A DNA stretch of 64,000 bases from Xiphophorus maculatus (lineage: Eukaryota > Chordata > Actinopteri > Cyprinodontiformes > Poeciliidae), in contig NC_036447.1 in NCBI RefSeq assembly GCF_002775205.1, forward strand, positions 22,860,501-22,924,500. Direction: 5' to 3'. Made by a program: the position numbers and the translations under genes. The notes under the pieces were generated by a model that worked only from the letters and a program-made list of their open reading frames with translations, had not been told where the DNA came from and did not search any database. This document shows, in pieces, positions 13,501-21,521 of the stretch; the first letter of the stretch is position 1, and the number at the start of each line of letters is the position of its first letter.

Positions 13501-16500
13501 TTTACAACCGTGCATCTTTGAAAAGCATAAATGGAGCCTCATGCACAACCAAGGAGAATCCAGCAAGTGGTTTCTGAATGGTAAGTCAACAACAAAACAC
13601 TTGTCTTTTCCAGCAGCCATTGTACAGTGCATGCAGTGGTAAAACCAGCTGACAAAAGGTGCTGGAGCTCAGCTGGGGTTGCTAGGTAACGTTACAGTGC
13701 CTGTCGATTCTGGCATAACAACTGGGAGATACCAAAAAACATTAATTGTTTAAGTGTGTTTTTTAGGAGCTTTGGCTGTTTTTAGAAGTAGTTGAGATGC
13801 AAAAACCTGCAAAATGCAAATTTTACATCACAGATTTCAGATTTTTCCCTAAGAGTAAGAACATTTGAAAACTGCATCTGATATTTTTATTTCACTTTGC
13901 TGTTTCGTGCTGTTTTCAGTTGGCCTGTCAAACAAGATCCCGACACGAAACAGGAAGTTCTTGTTTGTAACGCGACATAGGCAGTGCACATTATTTTTCC
14001 TCGCCGAACGAACAAATCACACAGCTCAGCGGGTACAAACCTCTGGGACATGATCTTTAGGGCATCAGGAAGGTAACACTGCGTGTTCTCCATCTGGAAG
14101 GGGTCTGCGTCACAGATCTTGTCGTCGGTGCGTCCGTAATTGGCTGTCTCCACCATCACAACATCACTTCCTGGGCAGCGCAGCTCTATGGGGTAGCCCT
14201 CGCACGCCAACTCCCTGCGCAGCAGCCCGAACGGCATGGCGGCCCGAGACATGGCTGCAGGGGTGAGAGAGAGAGAGAGCGAGAGAAAATAAGCAAAGAG
14301 CGCCGTGGCAAAGGAATGTATGGGGGAGAATGTAGAAAGACATAAGGAAAAATCTAATTCATGATCAGTTGGCAATTATTTGAACAATTTTAATTCTAAA
14401 AATCGTTGTCGCAAAGGTGCTAAAACAAGATGATTTTAAATACAGACGCAGCACAAGGTGGGAAAACACGTAAATGGATAAAAGAAATTCTAAAGAAGAA
14501 CATCTTCATAATGCCTTAAAAGAGGCTCATTGTTCCCTCAAAACACTTGAAGCTCACCATTTCTGTGACAGTTTTTTTCTTCATATTTTGAGCTTAATGG
14601 AAATTGAGTGAGAGGAAGGAATAAAAAAAATACTGAGCATGACTCATGAAACCAGTGCTGTGCTTCATGATGCACAACACCTAAAGATGGTAGCTAAAGG
14701 TATTTTTTGTTAAGTGTAAAAAAACGGAGATTTTAAAACGCTTCACATTGGGAAGCGTTTTTGGAGGTCCTGTCCAAATGTTTAGAGTCATTTTGGATTT
14801 TTTTTATTTATTTTTTTTTTTTTTCATGCAAAGTATGATTAAAACCACAGAGCAAAAGTGACTTTCTAAACAAGATTTCAAAACAGCAAGCGATAGCTAA
14901 TTTTCATAGAAAGCTAATTAGACAACCTATGAGGAGCAAGTGAATATGGATGAGGTTTTGGGGACAGTTAAAACATGGGATGAGCTAACCTCAGAGTGTG
15001 TGATGAGATATAGAAGAGATTTGAAAAAAAGGTGGGAATGCCATTTAAACTTTTGAAAGTAAAGTTATCTCAAAACACATTCTAACGTGGACAGGAAGCC
15101 AGTGATGAGACATTAAATCTGGAGTCGTGTGTTTTCTAAAAATCATTTAGAAATCTTGCAGCAGCATTTTGTGCCAACTTTGAACGGTTAAGACTAATTT
15201 AAAGAGAATTACAGAAAACTAAATGCTCTCCGTAGGTGTGGCGGTCTTGGAAGGAGAGAATTCATTTTGGCCAGCCGCCTCGGGTGAAAAACAAAAACAG
15301 GATTTGACAATTGAATTGACTCAACTTGGAGGCAGGAGTCAATACTACTTTCATTAAATTTCAGCAACCCGAGTGCCCTCCATCCCCTCACATGTGGCCG
15401 AGGCAGTTCAGAAAAGGTTCAACAGAGGGTGCCCTGTTGAGCTTGAAAGGAAAATAAACTTGGCAGTCGTCAGCATAAAAAATGAAAGGTCGTGGTTTAT
15501 AAAAAATAGTGCCAAGAGGCAATAAATTAATAACGAAAAACAGTGGCTTGAGCACAGAGCCCTGCGGTACTCCCTAAGGGAGAGAAACTGGAAGGGGGGA
15601 GAAAATAGGTCTAAAATTAGCAAAAACTGCTGGACCAAAGTCGTTTTTTTTTCTTTGCCAGCAGAGTTTGAGCAGCAGCATGTTGAAAATCATTTGGCAC
15701 TGTAGTAGAAGTCAGACTGATGTTAGTAATGGTGAAACTTGTGAGGTTCAACTGTTGGAGAAACCTCCTTAAGAGTCTGGCAACCAGTTTCCGTAAACAG
15801 GGGAGGGATGCAGCAACGTTGTTTTTGTTGCAATAAAATAATCTTTTAGTGAGAGGGGGGCGGAGGGGGAGTTTAAAGATGCCACAAAGTTTTAAATACC
15901 TGTTTGTGACAAGAACGTAGAGGCCCACTCCGAAGCACAACATGAAATATTCAGCACTGCTTGCAAAGAGGAAACATTAAAACACTTTGTTGTCATAAAG
16001 ACTGAGACATCTCAAAACTAAGCCTTTAGTCTGTAGTTTGCATAAATATAAACTGCAAACAAGCTTAAGTCATGATTCCTCTTTTAGGCGGCACACAATC
16101 AGATACGTTTTAGCGCTCAATGTGTTTATACTGAAGCGTTAAACTCTATAAAATGCTAGCTTTTCTTTTAGCGTGAAAACCGAGGATTTTCTTTAATCGA
16201 AGGCTCATGTTTCTTCTTGTAATTCGAAATTAGTTTTTTTGTAACCGCTCTTCAAATTTCAAAGGTTGCTGACTCACAAATTTAATTGCGATTACATGCA
16301 TGCAGTAGCTGTGGAGAGGAAGATGCGTCAAAGAAAACCTGGCGGTGGCAGCATTAGGCTGCGGTGATGTTTTTCTTCAGGAGGAGAAAAGAAGCTGATC
16401 AGAGTTGATGACAATAATGGATGGCACTAAACAAGGTTTGTTTCTTTCCTTTCGCTTCATACTGATGCACTTCTTCACGTTGGTCTATTACGCAGAATCC

Positions 16501-19295
16501 CAACAAAATACACAGAAAATTCTTGTTGCAACATGAAAACTATGTAAAAGTTCAAGGGTAATGGATTCTTTCCCCAAGTCAATGTATGTGACACTTTGCT
16601 TCAAGCCGACGGAGGGAAAGCTGCAACGCCCCGAGACTGCGTATCAGGCTTTAAAGATGAAATCCACATTGAAATTCCAGCTTGGTTCTCACTGGATGAG
16701 CTGCCACTCGCCTTCCAAGCCTGATAAAATGCATCCGTCACGCCTCTTTTTATCCACACTTTAGTGCTCCCGTCAGTTTCGGAGCCTTTAGTGCGAGATG
16801 CTCTAATGGGTGTATATGCAGCCTTTTTGGAATCATATTTTGGGGGATGTGATAAATGTTCCTGCTCCAGGTAAAGCAAACACTTAAGCTTTTTTTTTTC
16901 CATTTGAAGACATGACATGAATAAATCATGGCAAATTTGAGCTTTTTTGGTAATGAATACCAACGACTGGTAAAGAGTGAATTTATTGCGTACTGGTTGT
17001 ACATTTTGTCCCACTTGAACACCAGTGTGCAGGATTTAAGTGAGAAACGTATAAAGTGTGATTTAAATAAGGCTAGTATGGCATTACAAATCAACTTTTA
17101 AAATAAATTTTACTACAGAACTTCGGGTTTATTGCATGCGTTCTGTGTCGGTTTCTTTTGGTTTCACCAGGCCGCGTTCTATGCTTCGAAAGGTGCCCCA
17201 ATATTCATGCTAAAGAGACATTTGCATGAGAAATTGAGCCAGTTCCTTTTAATTACCTGTTCTGATTTCATCAGTCATTAATTACCATGCCTTTGAATAT
17301 TGATACACGCTAATGATTCCCCTGTGGATGCTGTAACAATTTGCTCAGATTGCCTAATTCAAACCCTGCAAAGATCAATGTTGGCCCCACAAATCAGGCT
17401 CTTAATTAATATAAAATATATATTTTTTTAAAAAAACAAGGTGCCCAGGACTGCAACTGCACTTTGGATTCTGCATGTCATCAGATGTGACAAGCTTATT
17501 AGTTTTGTTGTTGTTGTTTTTTGACAGAATGAAGGACTTTTCTGTCAGGAGGTGGTGAAAACAAAACAACGTGGCAAGTTTCAGTTCCTCCCCTTGTGCG
17601 AGGGCCGTACTGTAACATGAACTGTGCAAAGTGAATGTTTACATGTCAGGAGAAAATCCCATCATCGTTACCGTAATTCGGTTTCCCACATCGGCTCCAG
17701 CATCGTGCACACATGGCAGGGAGACTGGCTCTTGAGACTCGGTCCAGAACGGCCATGTCGCGTCGCTCGCCGTCCACGGTGCTGAACAGCTGACCTCGTT
17801 ACGCTCCGAGCGTCTCAAACTTGCACACTTCAAATCTTTCTAGGTGTAAGCTCATTTTTATGCACTTCTGTCATTTTTTATTTTATTTTTGTTTCATTTA
17901 AAGACACATGTTTATCCCCTGGCCTTTTGGACAAAGTGAATTATTTTAGTGGCATCTAGTCTCCTTATTTATATCTGTGTTGTTGTTTTTTTGTTTTTTT
18001 ACTTTGTTAGTCCTTTAAATGAACCCAATTGTGATGTTTTACTTTGATTGCTGTACAGCACTTGTTGTTTTTAAGGTACTTTATAAATGAATGTGACTGA
18101 TTGACTGATCTGTGCTGAGGTTGCCAGGATCAACTGACTTGATCCACAGATCTTATAACAGTGGACTGGTTTGACCCTTAGACTGTTGTCAGCAAAATCA
18201 TAAGTAATTACATGTGGAAAGTTTGGACTTTCAGGTGCTTCCATTCACTAAAGGGTTCATTCAAATACCTTTTAAGAGCTCAAAAACCTAAAAGTCTTGT
18301 GAGAAAATAACTCTGGACAGACTTAGAGTTTGACAAAGGATTTCATCATAATAACAACTTGTTATTACTGCACTGATGCAACAGGTTATGTGTAAAAAAA
18401 CTAAGATTTTCAACCACGTCCACTTCCTCCTGCATTGTTTTACATAACCACAGAACATAAATGATTATAGCGACAGTAATTGGTAGAAATGGGAAGGCTG
18501 ACACCTGTGAATATTAGAGTAAACGCTGCCAATCAGAACGTAGGCAAAAATAACATCTGAGTGTCACAGTTTTAGTCCCGAATTACAATTTTTTTGTCAC
18601 AGTTCTGATTTACTTGTGTGGTAAAAAACAAAACAAACAAAAAAAACAGAGGCTGAGCTCATCACAGCGCCGACTGTCTGACTGACTGAGCGGGCCTTTA
18701 CTGAAATAGTTTGCCTTTTGCAATGTCATGAAGTGGGTTTAAAGGTAAATACTGAAGCCAAACTTACAATGCACTAATCGTTGAGGTGATTATTGGGATT
18801 GGCTGATTCTCAGCAAAACCAGCTTCACTTGTAAATGGAAGTTAAAAATTGTAATTTGATCCTATTCTACGGGCAGAAAAACACAAAGTCTTGTAAGGAA
18901 ACGAACTTTACACAGATACAGAGATGTGACAGAGACTGTGTTCAAAGAATATCTGCTTGACAGCAAGACTATTGCAGTGCGTTTAAACCTTTGTGAGTGG
19001 AAATGGACTTTTCAGCTACTTCCATTCACTAGTACTCAACTTTTCCCAATCTCAGTAAAGTGATATTTTCTGGTGACAGAGCACATCAGAGTAACATGCA
19101 AAATTGAAAAAGAAATGCAAAGCTCTAACTGGATATTTCTCTAATTTTAGCACTTTGAATTTCCGTTTCACCACTAAATTTAGAATTTTTTAAATTTATT
19201 TATGTTTTCTTATGATCAAACTTACCTTGACCAGAGGGGGCGACTTGAGCCAGGGTGAGAACACCCACTGCCATGCACCACAGGGACACGGCCAT
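1323..19295 (-). CDS. adgrl1: Latrophilin-1 (adhesion GPCR L1), N-terminal part of gene, 13 constitutive coding exons
   Basis: Adhesion G-protein-coupled receptor of the neuronal plasma membrane; family members bind teneurins and FLRTs across the synapse. Coding exons from the start: 19295-19226, 14254-14041, 12349-12240, 10033-9826, 8667-8403, 8320-7981, 6859-6581, 4739-4636, 4455-4270, 4167-4135, 2818-2638, 2530-2408 and 1540-1323, plus an optional 15-nt exon at 11356-11342. The phases join without a break for 2331 nt (777 codons). Domain order: signal peptide (about 1-18), Gal/rhamnose-binding lectin (about 25-130), olfactomedin (about 132-400), Pro/Thr linker, hormone-receptor motif (about 480-525), then GAIN. 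The GPS cleavage site, seven helices and tail are not seen and should lie left of position 1. The lectin stretch [18 protein letters not shown] and the olfactomedin stretch [13 protein letters not shown] are typical of latrophilins. I prefer paralogue 1 because of the GAIN sequence and the 19p13-type neighbours; L2 or L3 is less likely. Confidence 0.93.
1592..2303. mobile_element. AATCGATT-rich non-autonomous DNA transposon remnant
   Basis: The ends are imperfect inverted repeats. The left starts TTAGGACTGAAACGACTAATC and the right, reversed, starts TTAGGGCTGCAACTAATGATT. The interior near both ends repeats ATCGATTAATC. GGGCTGCAACTAA ends are common in teleost hAT-type MITEs. No transposase frame is seen. 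Confidence 0.65.
1980..2011. repeat. Perfect 13-bp hairpin
   Basis: Arms TGATGTTAGGAGT (1980-1992) and ACTCCTAACATCA (1999-2011), loop 6 nt. Confidence 0.9.
2408..2530 (-). CDS. adgrl1: adgrl1 exon: GAIN domain, start of subdomain B
   Basis: It encodes [19 protein letters not shown] and ends LQQYSNNG. Acceptor TTCACAG|AT and donor AACG|GTCAGT. LEV.VLNTE...Q.L.FP is the conserved pattern of latrophilin GAIN domains. Confidence 0.93.
2638..2818 (-). CDS. adgrl1: adgrl1 exon: GAIN domain, middle; predicted GC donor
   Basis: It encodes [38 protein letters not shown] and ends APNV plus one G. Acceptor TTGTCAG|GCT. The only boundary that keeps frame with the next exon (AT CTG GAA GTG) is after 2638, giving a donor GTCG|GCACGT, a GC-AG intron of 107 nt. 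GT alternatives at 2641-2640 and 2633-2632 shift the frame. Confidence 0.85.
4135..4167 (-). CDS. adgrl1: adgrl1 33-nt exon of the GAIN domain
   Basis: Eleven codons, [11 protein letters not shown], with acceptor GCTGCAG|AAG and donor CAG|GTGAGG, phase 0 on both sides. It matches the KRERTCKDYIK stretch of mammalian ADGRL1 between the same neighbours. Skipping it would keep frame. Confidence 0.9.
4270..4455 (-). CDS. adgrl1: adgrl1 exon: GAIN domain, subdomain A start
   Basis: It encodes [34 protein letters not shown] and [18 protein letters not shown]. Phase 0 on both sides, acceptor GTCCAG|ATC, donor AAG|GTAAAT. Helical and nearly colinear with human ADGRL1. Confidence 0.95.
4636..4739 (-). 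CDS. adgrl1: adgrl1 exon: end of hormone-receptor motif
   Basis: It reads GIASYQCM, then [18 protein letters not shown]. Acceptor CCGCAG|GA and donor AAG|GTCGGT. Cys and Trp positions match the hormone-receptor motif of latrophilins, which packs against the GAIN domain. Confidence 0.93.
4816..4848. repeat. Perfect 14-bp hairpin
   Basis: Arms TAAGACCCACACAA (4816-4829) and TTGTGTGGGTCTTA (4835-4848), loop 5 nt, in an adgrl1 intron 80 nt from an exon. Confidence 0.92.
5316..5960. mobile_element. Second AATCGATT-type repeat in an adgrl1 intron
   Basis: It begins AGGGCTGTAGCTAACAATTA and holds several CGATTAAT-like blocks. A similar block, GACAATTATCTCAGTAATCA, recurs near 5895 in direct orientation. 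It looks like a diverged relative of the 1592-2303 element. The right boundary is uncertain. Confidence 0.5.
6581..6859 (-). CDS. adgrl1: adgrl1 exon: Pro/Thr-rich linker and start of hormone-receptor motif
   Basis: Acceptor CCTGCAG|GT at 6860-6861; donor CTGG|GTAGGTG. It encodes a Ser/Thr/Pro-rich linker including [20 protein letters not shown], then a conserved [19 protein letters not shown]. The latter is the first half of the hormone-receptor motif. The exon is more GC-rich than its surroundings. The linker is poorly conserved in the family, so the upstream half rests on splice phase. Confidence 0.88.
7470..7720 (-). mobile_element. Tc1/mariner transposase remnant
   Basis: The stretch GGGCTTTGACTAAGCCACAC, then ACCAGAGCGCCTTCTCCCTC and TGGACTCTGGCAAGCTGCAG, resembles the reverse strand of a teleost Tc1-like transposase gene. 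It is interrupted and has no open frame. Confidence 0.55.
7981..8320 (-). CDS. adgrl1: adgrl1 exon: end of olfactomedin domain and start of linker
   Basis: It encodes [27 protein letters not shown] and [20 protein letters not shown], then a proline run. Acceptor TTCCAG|GTG and donor AAAG|GTGAGG (phase 1). [10 protein letters not shown] contains the second conserved domain Cys. Compared with human LPHN1 the Ser/Thr/Pro linker after the domain looks shorter. Confidence 0.96.
8403..8667 (-). CDS. adgrl1: adgrl1 exon: middle of olfactomedin domain
   Basis: It encodes [40 protein letters not shown] and [20 protein letters not shown], ending VVSQ. Acceptor TCCTAG|G and donor CCAG|GTAGGA. The [14 protein letters not shown] and [10 protein letters not shown] motifs are diagnostic of olfactomedin beta-propellers. 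Confidence 0.96.
8869..8906. repeat. Perfect 17-bp hairpin
   Basis: Arms AATTAAAAAGTGTACCA (8869-8885) and its exact complement (8890-8906), loop GTGG, in an adgrl1 intron. Confidence 0.95.
8990..9345. repeat. Degenerate tandem repeat, GAGAATAAAGTC-type
   Basis: Units of roughly 20-25 nt such as TATTACGAGAATAAAGTCG recur with many substitutions. They form a minisatellite-like block in the intron between olfactomedin exons. Confidence 0.6.
9520..9740 (-). mobile_element. Probable Tc1-like element remnant
   Basis: AAAAAGTTCCACTTTTGTCTCATC followed by TTTTCTCAAAGGTCTTGTGGA is a typical reverse-strand transposase stretch of Tc1-like elements. Both ends are eroded and the boundaries are approximate. 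Confidence 0.4.
9826..10033 (-). CDS. adgrl1: adgrl1 exon: start of olfactomedin domain
   Basis: It encodes [35 protein letters not shown] and [20 protein letters not shown]. Acceptor CTCTTAG|TT, donor CAA|GTGAGT (phase 2). The first Cys of the olfactomedin domain lies in FVCPG. The domain is the FLRT and teneurin contact region in this family. Confidence 0.95.
10370..11720. repeat. Strand-asymmetric low-complexity tract: GT/CA repeats, long purine run, then pyrimidine run
   Basis: A GT-rich segment near 10370-10420 is followed by CA/CG repeats near 10655-10700. From about 10800 to 11610 the plus strand is almost all A and G, then it turns to C and T until about 11715. The 15-nt adgrl1 microexon sits inside the purine tract, so on the coding strand it is preceded by a very long pyrimidine tract. 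Confidence 0.75.
11342..11356 (-). CDS. adgrl1: adgrl1 optional 15-nt microexon (KVDQK insert between lectin and olfactomedin domains)
   Basis: Minus-strand AAGTGGACCAAAAAG is flanked by GAGTAG on the 5' side and GTAAAG on the 3' side, with a long pyrimidine tract just upstream. Spliced between the flanking exons it keeps frame and changes PYIFVCPG to PYKVDQKVFVCPG. Mammalian latrophilins have a known alternative KVEQK insert at exactly this junction, and this matches with one conservative change. Whether it is used here cannot be seen from DNA alone. Confidence 0.85.
11829..11857. repeat. CA microsatellite
   Basis: A run of about 14 CA units in an adgrl1 intron; a short AT run follows at about 12054-12074. 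Confidence 0.85.
12240..12349 (-). CDS. adgrl1: adgrl1 exon: lectin domain, second part
   Basis: It encodes [20 protein letters not shown] and then [15 protein letters not shown]. Acceptor CCTCAG|A and donor TACA|GTGAGT. The single terminal A joins TT of the next constitutive exon to give Ile (PYIFVCPG), or joins the optional microexon to give Lys. Confidence 0.95.
12893..13206 (+). mobile_element. Tc1-like transposase 3' part, pseudogenised
   Basis: CACTTTGTGGGAACAGTTTG, then GGTCCATAAAGATGTG, GACTGGCCCGCTGTCAGCCT and TGTCTGACCTCACAAATGG follow the order of the C-terminal half of a Tc1-type transposase gene. Frameshifts and stops are present. It lies in the intron between the lectin exons. 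Confidence 0.7.
14041..14254 (-). CDS. adgrl1: adgrl1 exon: rhamnose-binding lectin domain, first part
   Basis: It encodes [20 protein letters not shown] and continues through the lectin core with [20 protein letters not shown] and KICDADPFQ. Acceptor CTGCAG|CC at 14255-14256; donor CAGAG|GTTTGT. It starts in phase 1 and ends in phase 2. The Cys spacing and the DKICDADPF stretch are nearly invariant among latrophilin lectin domains. Confidence 0.95.
15050..15860 (-). mobile_element. Non-LTR retrotransposon fragment with reverse transcriptase motifs
   Basis: Read on the minus strand near 15570-15420, one frame gives [16 protein letters not shown] and then [12 protein letters not shown]. These are the conserved GVPQGS and YADD boxes of a LINE reverse transcriptase, L2/Rex1-like. 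Upstream, 15840-15640 gives a decayed preceding RT stretch. The copy is 5' truncated and not intact. Confidence 0.75.
16290..16562 (+). mobile_element. Tc1-like element 3' end
   Basis: GGCGGTGGCAGCATTAGGCT, then GAAGCTGATCAGAGTTGATG, and further on CACGTTGGTCTATTACGCAG with AAAGTTCAAGGGTAATG match the 3' portion of a teleost Tc1-like transposon. The matching TIR partner is not obvious. Confidence 0.6.
18020..18112 (+). mobile_element. Non-LTR retrotransposon 3' tail (L2/CR1-like)
   Basis: CTGTACAGCACTTGTTG followed by TACTTTATAAATGAATGTGA and GATTGACTGA repeats is the usual 3' tail of 5'-truncated teleost L2/CR1-like insertions. Confidence 0.45.
19226..19295 (-). CDS. adgrl1: adgrl1 coding exon 1: start codon and signal peptide
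   Basis: ATG at 19295-19293 has A at -3 and G at +4, a strong Kozak context. It begins [17 protein letters not shown], a hydrophobic signal sequence. The exon ends CAAG|GTAAGT in phase 1, and the single G completes an Ala codon with the CC of the next exon. The frame stays open upstream, so the ATG choice rests on the Kozak context and the signal-peptide position. Confidence 0.82.
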
Positions 19296-19345
19296 GCTGA
19301 GCAGGAAGAGCTGGGACTTCACACCAGCAGCTGCAATTTGAGACC
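19296..19345 (-). other. adgrl1: Probable adgrl1 5'UTR part of the first coding exon
   Basis: A pyrimidine-rich stretch followed by CAG lies just upstream of 19345 on the minus strand (TCTTCCTCTCCAG), so the exon with the ATG may start here after a 5'UTR intron. A non-coding first exon would then lie further right. I cannot place it firmly; the CpG-rich block at 36.1-37.7 kb is one candidate. Confidence 0.4.
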
Positions 19346-20585
19346 CTGGAGAGGAAGACAGAGAGAGCATCGGTAAAAAAAAATGAGAGTGAAGAGCTGC
19401 ATTGTCTTCTGTTTGTGTGTGTGTGGGGGTGTGTGTGTGTGTGTGTGTGCGCGAGCTCATGCAGGATGATCGGTAACCCACGCAGAAAATGAAATGGATG
19501 CACGTGAAACAACATGGCAGAGCAGGAAGGGAGACAGAATAATAGGGAGAGGCAGAGAGCAAAAAAACAGAGATAACAATTGAACAATCCGTGCAGTGAA
19601 AAATCACTCAATCTGCTGCTGCCATGGCGACGGCGCAGGGCAGTCTCAAGGAGAAAGACGGAGGAAAAGGGGAGCGAGGAAGAGATACGCCGCCTTTATT
19701 TTGTCTGGGAGAGAGTGAGAGCGTTATCAGAGAGAGTTCGTGTTTTAAGTCCACAATTAGCCAGAGGCAAAACTGGCCTGGTGACCCATGAAAGAGCTTT
19801 AATCTCCCACCATCACACCATCTCTCTCTCTCTCACACACACACGCACGCACACACACACTCGTGTGCAGAGGCAGACGGCTACACTCTGTTTAGGCCAC
19901 ATTTCATTAATCCTAAATAAATGATGCTGCAGAGCCGGCCTCATCCACAGCGGGCGTAACAAGGTAAACAGCTGACTGGAGGCCAGGGTGATCCCAGGGC
20001 AGCTTCATGAGGGGGGAACATAAGGGATGCAGGCGAATGAGCTACAAGAGAACAACAGTAATATGATTCCTGAATATAGACTGAACTCTTGGCCTCAGAC
20101 AGAACGGCAGATAGAGGCTAAACTACAACATGCGGCGGATTGCGTTTCTTCTTCCTGCTTAACATGCTAATCAGCGGGCCGCCGCAGTGTGGTCGGAGGA
20201 GAAGCAGACATCATGGCTGGAGGAGCGGCAGCGTGTGTCCATGTTGCTTTTTGTTACCTAATTAGAACTTTTTACTTGCATGATCTTTGACCTTGTCAGT
20301 AGCTGCGGTCCTCCTGGGGATCAGAGCCTGATTCTAATGAGGCGAAAACATCATTCCTCAGGTCCCGGTTAGAGCCGAGGGGTGAAGCGAATAGTTTAGG
20401 TGGAAGTTATGACACGAACAGATAATTGTAAAATAAATAATAAATAAATAAATAAATAAACTAGGGGCAGAGCGCGGTTGTGAACAATGTGCGAAAGGTA
20501 GTGCAATGCAAAATATCTGTCAGCAGCTTTGTGATGCTTTTTTATTTTTTGCAAATATATTCGTACCTTTAACAAAAGTACTCCT

Positions 20586-20587
<2 letters not shown>

Positions 20588-20643
<56 letters not shown>
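20588..20643. repeat. AT dinucleotide microsatellite
   Basis: About 28 uninterrupted AT units. Confidence 0.95.
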
Positions 20644-20646
<3 letters not shown>

Positions 20647-20707
20647 ATGTCACATTTTGTCACACCTTCAGGATGAAGTATTTCTCATCCTATGTAAAGT
20701 ATGCCAT

Positions 20708-20868
<161 letters not shown>

Positions 20869-21129
20869 ATGCAGACTTCCACAAATCATAATCAGATTGA
20901 AATGAAATTAAACATCATGAAACATTAGACTTTACTTTATTTTGAAAGACCAACACTGCTGCTTCCTGCCTGTCTGGCCTGTAAACCTGGCTGCTGTGCT
21001 TTGTTCTGAGGAGTGAAGTAAAACTACAGAAGTAAAGGGAGAGGAAAAGAGAAAGAAAGATACCTAAGAAAGGTTAAATTGAAGGCATTTTTAGATTAAG
21101 CCCATGAAAACACTCTTAATTTTAATGTA

Positions 21130-21521
21130 CAGTACAGACCAAAAGTTTGGACACACCTTCTAATTCAATGGGTTTTCTTTATTTTCATGACTATTTATAA
21201 GGCAAGAAATCCCACTTATTAACCTGACAGGGCAGGTTGACCTATGAAGTGAAAACCATTTCAGGTGACGACCTCTTGAAGCTCATCAAGAAAATGCAGA
21301 GTGTGTGCAAAGCAGTAATCACAGCAAAAGGTTGCTACTTTGAAGAAACTAGAATATAAGGGGTATTTTCAGTTGTTTTACACTTTTTTGTTTAGTGCAT
21401 ATTTCCACATGTGTTATTCATAGTTTTGATGCCTTCAGTGTGAATCTACAATGTCAATAGTCATGAAAATAAAGGAAACTCATTGAATTAAAAGGTGTGT
21501 CCAAACTTTTGGTCTGCACTG
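21130..21521. mobile_element. Internally deleted Tc1/mariner element with TA target duplication
   Basis: The left end CAGTACAGACCAAAAGTTTG and the right end, reversed CAGTGCAGACCAAAAGTTTG, are terminal inverted repeats of about 50 nt. They are flanked by TA at 21128-21129 and 21522-21523. The 392-bp body keeps subterminal sequence (CAGGTGACGACCTCTTGAAG, GCAAAGCAGTAATCACAGCA) but has lost the transposase gene. This end family is widespread in teleosts. Confidence 0.85.

Larger units (their letters stand above)
14255..19225 (-). other. adgrl1 intron 1 (about 5 kb)
   Basis: The intron between the signal-peptide exon and the first lectin exon. It contains the LINE fragment, a Tc1 tail and a retroelement tail, all listed separately. 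The rest is AT-rich single-copy-looking sequence with no recognised exon. Confidence 0.7.

Noticed and set aside
15408..15638. Minus-strand open frame over the LINE fragment
   Set aside because: It is in the wrong phase. The reverse transcriptase motifs appear in a neighbouring frame that is broken upstream.
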